The notes below the pieces were generated by a model. The model worked only from the letters and a program-made list of their open reading frames with translations, searched no databases and was not told where the DNA came from. The position numbers were made by a program, and so were the translations under genes. A stretch of DNA of 8,604 nucleotides, taken from assembly GCA_016840245.1 (NCBI GenBank), contig JAEOST010000185.1, positions 1 through 8,604 on the forward strand, written 5' to 3'. Origin of the DNA: Candidatus Thorarchaeota archaeon (GTDB lineage Archaea; Asgardarchaeota; Thorarchaeia; Thorarchaeales; Thorarchaeaceae). Below, in pieces: positions 1 to 5,805 of this stretch. Numbering within the stretch: the first letter of the stretch is position 1; each line of letters starts with the position of its first letter.

Positions 1-1197
1 ATCCATTATAACAGAGACTTGGTGAATGTTATGAACATCTGCTTGCATTATGATTGAATCGAATTCAGGATCTTCACCAACAATCCGAACGACCTCAGAC
101 AGGATTTGGTCCACATAGTAATCTGCGGCTAAATCGATTGGGTTTCCTACAGCGTTGCCTACACTTCTCATAACTGAGCGAAGTGCCTTAACGGTAGACT
201 CTGATGATGGGGGAATCTCAAGACCTGCTTCCACACAATAGTCTGTATAGACTACACTAGTCCCGCCGCTAATGGCAATTATTGCTGTCTTTCTTGACTT
301 TGGTGGAGGACACTTCGAGAAGACACTTAGTGTTGCAATGAGTTCTTCAAGCGTGTCAACTTGCGTTGCATTGGCCTGACGAAAAGCTGCATTCCAAATT
401 TCATTATTTCCAGCTAGAGCTCCAGTATGTGAAGATACCGCTTTAGTTCCAGCTCGCGATCTTCCTCCCTTGAGTGCTACTACAGGTTTAGCCCTTGCTA
501 GACTACTCAAACTCTTTAGTAGACTCTCTCCATCCTTCGTACCTTCAATATAGACTCCAACTGCTTCAGTATCTGCGTCGTGTTCAAAATAATCAATTAG
601 TTCATCAGGTGTGATATCTGTTGCATTTCCAAAACTGAATATCTTACTTATCCCCACTCCAGACTCGACTGCTGCAGTATATGAGGTGATAACTACACCC
701 CCCGACTGGGACAATAATCCAACATTTCCACTAAGTCGTTTGACGGTGGGCATGAATGCAAAACCAATCTTTGGATACATTAAACCCATGCAGTTGGGAC
801 CAAATGCTCTGACAGGCAAGGTATCGAGTAAATCTTTTAGTTCCTTCTCTCGCTGTTCCCCCTCAACTGAACCCAACTCAGAGAAACCACTAGTGAATAT
901 TGTTACACCCTTAGCTCCCTTTTCGACGGCTTCTATCAGAACCTGTGACACTGCCTTGAATGGTACAGCGATGATAGCATAATCAATTTTCTCTGGTACA
1001 TCTTTGAGACTCTCATAGACTTTATGTCCTAACGCATCGCCTCCACTTCTTGAAACCAACCAGACGTTAAGGTCATGTTCCCATTGGAGCATTGAATGAG
1101 CCCAATAATATCCCATTTGAGCAGATACTCCCACAATTGCTACTGATTTTATGTCCAACATCTCTTTGATAGTTGGTTTCAATGGAACACTCATCAT
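1..1197 (-). CDS. acyl-CoA synthetase (NDP-forming), alpha-type chain, 3' end cut by window edge
   Basis: Probable ADP-forming acetate/acyl-CoA ligase, which converts acyl-CoA + ADP + Pi to acid + CoA + ATP, an energy-conserving step common in archaea. The frame is open for 399 codons to the window edge. An N-terminal Rossmann CoA-binding domain (about residues 15-110) begins SVAIVGVSAQMG. Ligase-domain signatures follow: GPNCMG at 133-138, SQSGG at 163-167 and SSHTGALAG around 255-263, where His257 is the expected phospho-histidine. NPIDLAADYY near the cut end fits the next CoA-ligase domain. The CoA-binding glycine loop is shorter than usual (GVSAQMGYYWAHSML). Start: two tandem ATGs at 1197 and 1194; AAGGAG at 1208-1203 lies 5 or 8 nt upstream, so either is possible. 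Whether an ATP-grasp beta part is fused or encoded separately lies outside the window. The family is secure; the acyl substrate is unknown. Confidence 0.9.
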   Translation of the reverse strand, partial: MMSVPLKPTIKEMLDIKSVAIVGVSAQMGYYWAHSMLQWEHDLNVWLVSRSGGDALGHKVYESLKDVPEKIDYAIIAVPFKAVSQVLIEAVEKGAKGVTIFTSGFSELGSVEGEQREKELKDLLDTLPVRAFGPNCMGLMYPKIGFAFMPTVKRLSGNVGLLSQSGGVVITSYTAAVESGVGISKIFSFGNATDITPDELIDYFEHDADTEAVGVYIEGTKDGESLLKSLSSLARAKPVVALKGGRSRAGTKAVSSHTGALAGNNEIWNAAFRQANATQVDTLEELIATLSVFSKCPPPKSRKTAIIAISGGTSVVYTDYCVEAGLEIPPSSESTVKALRSVMRSVGNAVGNPIDLAADYYVDQILSEVVRIVGEDPEFDSIIMQADVHNIHQVSVIMD

Positions 1198-1233
1198 GCA
1201 ATCTCCTTGGCTTCGTGGAGGGAATTAGGCCCT

Positions 1234-1240
1234 GATTTAA
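1234..1240 (-). promoter_or_regulatory. weak TATA-like box for the acyl-CoA synthetase gene
   Basis: On the minus strand this reads TTAAATC. A start site about 27 nt downstream would fall near 1210 and leave a leader of roughly 13 nt that just includes the AAGGAG ribosome-binding site. The geometry fits an archaeal promoter, but the box is a weak match and no clear BRE is seen. Confidence 0.3.
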
Positions 1241-1283
1241 GACTAACGAAGTGGATGCTATTCGCTGAACATGAAGTAATGGT

Positions 1284-1391
1284 GTTGTAGCACAACCTTT
1301 TTCCGTATCACTGACAGAGAACCAGTGATACTCACACCCCATAGCGAAAGACCTTAATGGGTGACAAATGCTGCTCTGTAGAACAAGCAGC
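1284..1391. other. intergenic stretch with a run of short stem-loops
   Basis: The divergent gap 1198-1439 holds no convincing gene. It contains consecutive inverted repeats: GTTGT/ACAAC (1284-1288 with 1292-1296) followed by T5 at 1298-1302; a perfect 9-bp stem GTATCACTG/CAGTGATAC (1305-1313 with 1323-1331, 9-nt loop); CCCAT/ATGGG (1338-1342 with 1357-1361); and GCTGCT/AGCAGC (1370-1375 with 1386-1391). It could be a structured leader of the PIN gene, a small RNA, an operator, or partly chance. Only the 9-bp stem is individually striking. I recognise no known RNA family here. Confidence 0.4.
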
Positions 1392-1439
1392 CTCAGAGTG
1401 CTTCAACAATTTCCCATATAATCAGGAGCTGTAATTCGA

Positions 1440-3254
1440 ATGCGTGTTTACCTAGATGCCAACTTCTTCATCAGCGGATTCTCAGACAGGCCAAATGATA
1501 TCTTTGTAATTAGAGACGCTGCAGAGAAGGCTGGCATGGAGCTTTGGGTGACTAGACAGATCTTTCAAGAGCTACGTTGGTACCTCCGACGAACTGTCGA
1601 ACAGATGATTCTCATCGATGAAACTCTGATGAAGGATATCAAAGCCTTCATGGAGAGCCTCAACCGACCCGAGAGCTCTCTCCCTCAAGCCAATGATATG
1701 TCTCTAGTCCTTGCAGCCATGAGGGCTAAGGATTCTAAGGTTGTATCAAGTGACATGAAACTCTTGAACACCATGCAGGAATTGAAGATAGATGTTGAAG
1801 GGATTGTGGGGTCTGCATTTGTTTTAGAACTCATGGAATCAATCGATGATGCTTCTCTGAAGAAGGAGCTTGCAAAGATTCGTGATAGAATCTACTCTGA
1901 AGAAGTTCGGTACAGTATCTCACGGATGGAGTCATATGATCCTGTTACAAGAATTCGAATGATAGAGGATCATGCACTACGTGTTCTCCGAACTGTAAAG
2001 AGACCTGCTGAAGATTTGGACCGCAGGATATCAAAGGGTCAGTCATTATTCATTCTGGACTTCTTAGAGGACATCAAGGCTGATATACCGACGATGTTCG
2101 ATGATTTCAGGGAAGGACGCTATGATACACTTGCCCATGAAATTGAAGCGGTCCAAAATGAGATTGAACGATTGCTGATTATGTCAACCCTCACGAACGA
2201 AAGCGATACTCATCAGACATTAGTGGATAGCGCCAGTGACTTGACATTGTTTCTTTATTATCTTGAGAGTATGTGCCATCTCTATAGGGGTACACGCGAT
2301 GGAGTAGAAGACTCACTTGCTGTAAGCGATGAAGCATTTCGTCTGCTTATGTTCGCACCTGTTGCGAATAATGAGTTGAAAGCGTCTGTCTTCATGGTGC
2401 GTATTGTGCTTGCTCTTATTCGTGAGGATTATGATGAGATAGACTACTACTACGGTCTCTATGACAGTCTTCTTGACAGGGCAGGCTTGGATGAGATGAA
2501 AGCTACTTCTGAGGGTATGTACATCACTATGCAGATTCTAAGAAAATTCATGGGTGGCTTCTCTCTCAGTAAGACCAAGCTTCAACATGCAGGAACCACT
2601 ATTGCTCTGTTAAATGATATAGCCAAGTATTGTATCCAGTTTGATGATCATGATAATGCGTGGCAGTTGGCAGTTAATGCGTACAAGATAGCAGTAGCAT
2701 ATGGACGTGAGGAGGGGGCCTCATCATCATTCCTGATGCTTTACAAGATTTCCTCATCTTCCAAGGACCGACTAAAGCCTGCTCTAGAGAAGATTGCTGA
2801 ACATGCCCTTCGTTCTTTTGTTAAGAAAGGATGGACTACTGACACTGTTACTCCCATACTTAATGAGGTCCAAGGAAATCTACCTCCCGTGGATATTCCT
2901 ATCAAGGACAAGGCTGTTCCTGTAGAAGGACTGCATGACGACCTTAAGGGATGGATGGATGTTCTTTCTCTTGTAACCGTGAAGAAGAAAGACATTCTAG
3001 TTGTACGAAATGACAAACTTCAGATCAGAATTGGCATCGATGTTACTCAGCATCCAGAACTCAAGAGTCTCAAAACTGGTCATAAAGTTGCTCTCACGAA
3101 GGGTGAATTCCTCGTAACAAAAGCTGAAAAGGCTGCAGTTACACAATATTCCTTGGTGCTAATGGTTTCACCTGATGAGAAGGCTGAACTCTCTATCGAA
3201 GGCGAATATGGATTCAGTTGCCTAAAAATGGCTGAACCAGAAGCTGAAGCGTAG
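1440..3254 (+). CDS. PIN-domain protein with long helical C-terminal region
   Basis: Residues 1-130 form a PIN (FEN-like) ribonuclease domain. It opens with MRVYLDANFFISG and carries the acidic set expected for metal-dependent RNA cleavage: D6, E44 (QIFQEL), D86 (ANDMSLVLAA) and D105 (VVSSDMKLL). The nuclease site therefore looks intact. Residues about 135-490 are mostly helical, possibly TPR-like, with no family I can name. Residues about 505-595 look beta-rich and end in an acidic tail. At 604 aa it is far longer than VapC toxins (about 130 aa), and no antitoxin-like gene precedes it, so a toxin role is unlikely; RNA processing or decay is more plausible but inferred. Start: ATG at 1440 with AGGAG at 1424-1428, 11 nt upstream. 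A 133-aa membrane protein follows 24 nt downstream and is probably co-transcribed. Confidence 0.85.
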   Translation: MRVYLDANFFISGFSDRPNDIFVIRDAAEKAGMELWVTRQIFQELRWYLRRTVEQMILIDETLMKDIKAFMESLNRPESSLPQANDMSLVLAAMRAKDSKVVSSDMKLLNTMQELKIDVEGIVGSAFVLELMESIDDASLKKELAKIRDRIYSEEVRYSISRMESYDPVTRIRMIEDHALRVLRTVKRPAEDLDRRISKGQSLFILDFLEDIKADIPTMFDDFREGRYDTLAHEIEAVQNEIERLLIMSTLTNESDTHQTLVDSASDLTLFLYYLESMCHLYRGTRDGVEDSLAVSDEAFRLLMFAPVANNELKASVFMVRIVLALIREDYDEIDYYYGLYDSLLDRAGLDEMKATSEGMYITMQILRKFMGGFSLSKTKLQHAGTTIALLNDIAKYCIQFDDHDNAWQLAVNAYKIAVAYGREEGASSSFLMLYKISSSSKDRLKPALEKIAEHALRSFVKKGWTTDTVTPILNEVQGNLPPVDIPIKDKAVPVEGLHDDLKGWMDVLSLVTVKKKDILVVRNDKLQIRIGIDVTQHPELKSLKTGHKVALTKGEFLVTKAEKAAVTQYSLVLMVSPDEKAELSIEGEYGFSCLKMAEPEAEA

Positions 3255-3278
3255 TAAATTAAACGGATGTGAAAACGA

Positions 3279-3680
3279 ATGGACCCAGTCCTCCTTCTTG
3301 TATTGGGAATCGGAATAAGTTTTGCCATGCTATTTAATTACTATCTCAATCGTGCCCCGGGATCTGATCCCGAAGACTTTCAACTTGGACCTCAGGAGCT
3401 AGGTATCACTTGTGATTGTTACCTGAATGTCGTCGTTATCAGTGGTATCACTGTTCTGGCTATTGCACTCTCTTCAAACATGTTTGATTCTTCTCTTGAG
3501 ATGGCGATTACTGGAGTGATTGCATTCATTCTCGTAACAGCTGCTGGATTCATCGGTAGACGTAGAAGATATCACGAATGGAATGACCTGCACCACCTCT
3601 TTGACAGAGTCATGCCTGAGTCTCGTATTCGAGGTCTCCCAAGTGATTCGATTGGTTATACCTTTGATGATGATGAATGA
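3279..3680 (+). CDS. small membrane protein, three predicted transmembrane helices
   Basis: I do not recognise the family. The 133-aa protein has hydrophobic segments at about residues 4-23, 49-66 and 74-93. An acidic loop between the first two contains a Cys-x-Cys pair (C45, C47). A basic cluster RRRR at 94-97 follows the third helix and should be cytoplasmic under the positive-inside rule, leaving a soluble C-terminal tail of about 36 residues rich in His, Asp and Glu. The ATG at 3279 has only a weak ribosome-binding site (GGATGTGA near 3265). The gene starts 24 nt after the PIN gene stop, which suggests one transcript and possibly a membrane partner for the PIN protein. That link rests on adjacency alone. 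Confidence 0.7.
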   Translation: MDPVLLLVLGIGISFAMLFNYYLNRAPGSDPEDFQLGPQELGITCDCYLNVVVISGITVLAIALSSNMFDSSLEMAITGVIAFILVTAAGFIGRRRRYHEWNDLHHLFDRVMPESRIRGLPSDSIGYTFDDDE

Positions 3681-3693
3681 AGTTTAGACTTCA
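3678..3693. repeat. 6-bp inverted repeat spanning two convergent stop codons
   Basis: TGAAGT (3678-3683) and ACTTCA (3688-3693) are perfect reverse complements around a 4-nt TTAG loop. The left arm begins with the TGA stop of the membrane-protein gene, and the loop contains the stop of the opposing cupin gene. It could form a hairpin in both mRNAs and act as a shared 3' end. There is no strong U-tract, so a terminator role is only possible. Confidence 0.4.
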
Positions 3694-4052
3694 CTAACCT
3701 TGTCATCTTTGATATTGGGAACCTTAACAGCTATAATACTACTATCCGAATCCAATGGTGCTTGAAATGAATGGAATTCTCCAGGATCAACGAGCACAAC
3801 ATCACCTGACTCTAACAAGTACTGAGTACCGTCAATGAAAATGTTAACCTGCGAGTTTGCCACGAATACTTCCTGAATGTGTTCATGGGCATGAGGTTTT
3901 GTAGTCTTGCCTGCAGGAATTGACACAACAATGAAACCTGCTGAAGAAATAAGTGAAGAGAATTCAATGTCTGAAACATAGCTGGCTGAATAACCTACTC
4001 TCTCAACTTTGACAGCATCCCTTATTCTGTTAATTATTACCAAATCTCTCAC
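3684..4052 (-). CDS. single-domain cupin protein
   Basis: A compact 122-aa cupin. Motif 1 is PHAHEHIQE, giving metal ligands H54, H56 and E61. Motif 2 is GDVVLVDPGEFHSF, giving H94. The full His/His/Glu/His tetrad is present, so it should bind a divalent metal in the beta-barrel. Small cupins of this kind include sugar-phosphate isomerases, dioxygenases and ligand-sensing domains; nothing here picks one, so the substrate is unknown. No DNA-binding domain is fused. The start is GTG at 4052; an in-frame TAG lies directly before it, so the protein cannot begin further upstream. No ribosome-binding site is seen at a usual distance, and a TATA-like box sits 26-34 nt upstream, which fits a leaderless mRNA. 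It converges on the PIN/membrane-protein pair and diverges from the pseudo-GTPase gene. Confidence 0.85.
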   Translation of the reverse strand: MRDLVIINRIRDAVKVERVGYSASYVSDIEFSSLISSAGFIVVSIPAGKTTKPHAHEHIQEVFVANSQVNIFIDGTQYLLESGDVVLVDPGEFHSFQAPLDSDSSIIAVKVPNIKDDKVSEV

Positions 4053-4054
4053 CT

Positions 4055-4067
4055 AGATTGGCAATCT
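4055..4067. repeat. 13-bp palindrome between the cupin promoter and start codon
   Basis: AGATTGGCAATCT has 5-bp arms (AGATT/AATCT) around a 3-nt GGC centre. It lies immediately upstream of the cupin GTG and downstream of its TATA-like box, a position typical of archaeal repressor sites that block polymerase. It could also be a chance repeat; no second copy was noticed in the window. Confidence 0.35.
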
Positions 4068-4078
4068 TCCAGTAAATA

Positions 4079-4086
4079 TCATATAA
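4079..4086 (-). promoter_or_regulatory. TATA-like box for the cupin gene, possibly bidirectional
   Basis: The minus strand reads TTATATGA at -34 to -27 from the cupin GTG, the expected spacing for transcription starting at or a few bases before the start codon. The complementary strand reads TCATATAA and could also serve the plus-strand gene at 4145, with a start site near 4111 and a leader of about 34 nt. No clear BRE is seen on either side. Confidence 0.45.
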
Positions 4087-4144
4087 CTGGTGTGAATTGA
4101 CCATGACCAATAAGGTTTAGTTTGTTCCTGCAGCAAGTAATACT

Positions 4145-5260
4145 GTGAGTACCCCTAGTGCAAGTGCAGAAAGCACTGTTCAAAGAAGACTAATTCACAA
4201 AGTCTTGATTCTTGGAAACCATACTCCACTTCAGGTTGGATATCTTAGCGAAGTGGTTCAACAAAATCTCGCCTGTCATTTGTATTCTACTCTTGGAGTG
4301 AGTATTGGCGTCACAACCATCCAACCTATTCCTACTCTTAGTGTGACACTCCAACTCTGGGCAGTTCCTTTGAATGAACGCTATAGGGGTCTGACTTCCA
4401 CTTTTGTTCGTGGCCATTCCAGTGCACTGGTAATTATTCGTTCGGACGGGACTGATCACATTCCACAGATTGATGCCATCTTGAATGATAATGGTCGTAA
4501 GTCAGTCACGTTCGTAGTAGTTGGTCCTTTAGCTGATGCAGAGTGTTTCGCTGAGCAAGTGAGTGATTACTACAAGAGACCTACTTCCGTTCATTCAATA
4601 ACTGATGTACATGAGACAATACGTATTGCTGTCAATCGCATTGTTTACTCTCAAGGAGATGCATCTCCTATTCAGGTGTTATCACTGCCTGAGGAAGCTT
4701 GTCCAGAGTTTGAAGGTGTACCTGATAGACTGGGCATACCTTTGAACACGGAGGCGGAGGTTACCATGATCAAGGACTTTGCTCGGTCATGCAGTTTGGA
4801 TGTGAGCAAACTGGAATGCCTTATCTCTCTAAATGAGGGATTCATGCGTGTGGATTTCTCATCTGGAAATGCGACATTTGAACCGATACTTTGTGATTTA
4901 TGTAGTCGCGACTGCAAACGTTCCATCAACATCTGTATCGTTGGAGTTGATGACGGTTGGTCATCAGAAGGACTAGGCAAACGCGCTTTACTAACGATGG
5001 CCAAGATTCAAGGTCTCGCCACTCGATCTCTTCCACTACACGTTGAGAACCAGATTCATCAAGCATCTCAGTGCTCGAGATTCATACTTGGTGATAGAGA
5101 TTTGAGAGATATAATGGATGGACTCTTTGACAATGGTATTGTCATGAAAGATGATCTACTTGAGGTAGCACTGAGGAGAGTCAAGGATGGACGACTATCA
5201 TCTTCTGCCTACGATATCTTGAAGAGGCGGCTTGATGAAACACTCAGACCTCACACATAA
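4145..5260 (+). CDS. degenerate Ras/Rab-like small GTPase (pseudo-GTPase) with a C-terminal extension
   Basis: Residues 18-167 follow a small-GTPase fold but have lost nucleotide-handling residues. HKVLILGNHTPLQVG (18-32) aligns with the P-loop, but the GKT positions are L29, Q30, V31. STLGV (48-52) matches switch I and keeps T49. LQLWAVPLNERYRGLTSTFVRG (69-90) aligns with the Rab [22 protein letters not shown] region, with DxxG changed to A73 and L76. VVVGPLAD (124-131) replaces VLVGNKAD, and the SAK motif is gone. GTP hydrolysis and probably normal GTP binding are thus unlikely. Residues about 200-371 are unrecognised. They contain a Cys cluster (C250, C253, C257, C264) that might bind metal, and a helical SHOCT-like tail (about 343-367). 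The start is GTG at 4145 with no evident ribosome-binding site; no other start codon is in frame back to the TAG at 4118. A SLOG gene follows 21 nt later. The fold assignment is by eye. Confidence 0.75.
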   Translation: MSTPSASAESTVQRRLIHKVLILGNHTPLQVGYLSEVVQQNLACHLYSTLGVSIGVTTIQPIPTLSVTLQLWAVPLNERYRGLTSTFVRGHSSALVIIRSDGTDHIPQIDAILNDNGRKSVTFVVVGPLADAECFAEQVSDYYKRPTSVHSITDVHETIRIAVNRIVYSQGDASPIQVLSLPEEACPEFEGVPDRLGIPLNTEAEVTMIKDFARSCSLDVSKLECLISLNEGFMRVDFSSGNATFEPILCDLCSRDCKRSINICIVGVDDGWSSEGLGKRALLTMAKIQGLATRSLPLHVENQIHQASQCSRFILGDRDLRDIMDGLFDNGIVMKDDLLEVALRRVKDGRLSSSAYDILKRRLDETLRPHT

Positions 5261-5281
5261 TTCTCATGAGGTTGGTATGAA

Positions 5282-5785
5282 ATGCGGATGCAGATGATTT
5301 CAGTAATAGGGGGTTCTGAGACAGACGCTGATGTTCTCAAATTGGCTGAAGAGGTTGGTTCTGAGATAGCTCGCAGAGGTGCTGCACTGGTATGTGGAGG
5401 GATGGGCGGAGTGATGGAGGCAGCTTGCCGTGGTGCTAAGACAAATGGTGGATTGACGATAGGAATCACTCCCTTTGATTCAAAGGATGCCTCAAATGAT
5501 TACGTTGACATTGTCATTCCTACTGGTATGGGCTATGGTCGAAATTTTCTCGTAGCAAAAAGTGGTGATGCAGTCATAGCAATTGCTGGCTCCGCTGGAA
5601 CATTGAGCGAGATAGCAATAGCTTGGTTCTCTGATCGTCCGATTGTAGCGCTTGAGAACTCTGGTGGTTGGGCCGCCCAGATGGCTGGAAAGAAGATTGA
5701 TGAGCGACGAAACGATTCTGTTTATACTGCTGATAACGCAAAGGATGCTGTGGATTTGGCGTTTAAGGCACTAGGATGGACTTGA
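5282..5785 (+). CDS. TIGR00725/SLOG-superfamily Rossmann nucleotide-binding protein
   Basis: This 167-aa protein is close to the usual length of the TIGR00725 family, related to LOG/lysine-decarboxylase-like proteins and the molybdenum-cofactor carrier of algae. It begins with a Rossmann strand ISVIGGSE (6-13). CGGMGGVMEAACRGA (38-52) follows, then GYGRN (84-88) and AGSAGTLSE (102-110), the local version of the LOG PGGxGTxxE motif with E110 kept. The fold is expected to bind a nucleotide or a nucleotide-like cofactor. A LOG-type phosphoribohydrolase activity or Moco binding are both possible and neither is shown. Start: ATG at 5282, 9 nt after GAGGT at 5268-5272; in-frame ATGs at 5288 and 5294 are less well spaced. 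It lies between the pseudo-GTPase gene (21 nt) and the phosphatase gene (17 nt), probably in one operon. Confidence 0.88.
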   Translation: MRMQMISVIGGSETDADVLKLAEEVGSEIARRGAALVCGGMGGVMEAACRGAKTNGGLTIGITPFDSKDASNDYVDIVIPTGMGYGRNFLVAKSGDAVIAIAGSAGTLSEIAIAWFSDRPIVALENSGGWAAQMAGKKIDERRNDSVYTADNAKDAVDLAFKALGWT

Positions 5786-5792
5786 GTTCAAT

Positions 5793-5805
5793 AGGTAAGT
5801 AGGTG
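5793..5805 (+). promoter_or_regulatory. two overlapping candidate ribosome-binding sites before the phosphatase
   Basis: AGGT at 5793-5796 lies 6 nt before the GTG at 5803. AGGTG at 5801-5805, which overlaps that GTG, lies 6 nt before a second in-frame GTG at 5812. The phosphatase may therefore start at either codon, a difference of three residues. Confidence 0.4.

Noticed and set aside
611..982. Plus-strand open frame of 123 codons
   Set aside because: It lies wholly antisense to the acyl-CoA synthetase gene, whose motifs are unmistakable, and its translation shows no family features.
1073..1342. Minus-strand open frame of 89 codons overlapping the 5' end of the acyl-CoA synthetase
   Set aside because: It overlaps the real gene in another frame, covers the hairpin region, and has no recognisable protein features.
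1416..1422. ATATAAT as a TATA box for the PIN gene
   Set aside because: It is only about 18-24 nt from the ATG, so transcription would begin within the gene and miss the AGGAG site.
1357..1434. 25-codon plus-strand frame (MGDKCCSVEQAASE...) just before the PIN gene
   Set aside because: No ribosome-binding site precedes it, it covers a hairpin, and its end overlaps the PIN gene's AGGAG site. A leader peptide is possible but unsupported.
1440..3680. Toxin-antitoxin module (PIN toxin plus small partner)
   Set aside because: The PIN protein is 604 aa and its neighbour is a downstream membrane protein, not an upstream DNA-binding antitoxin.
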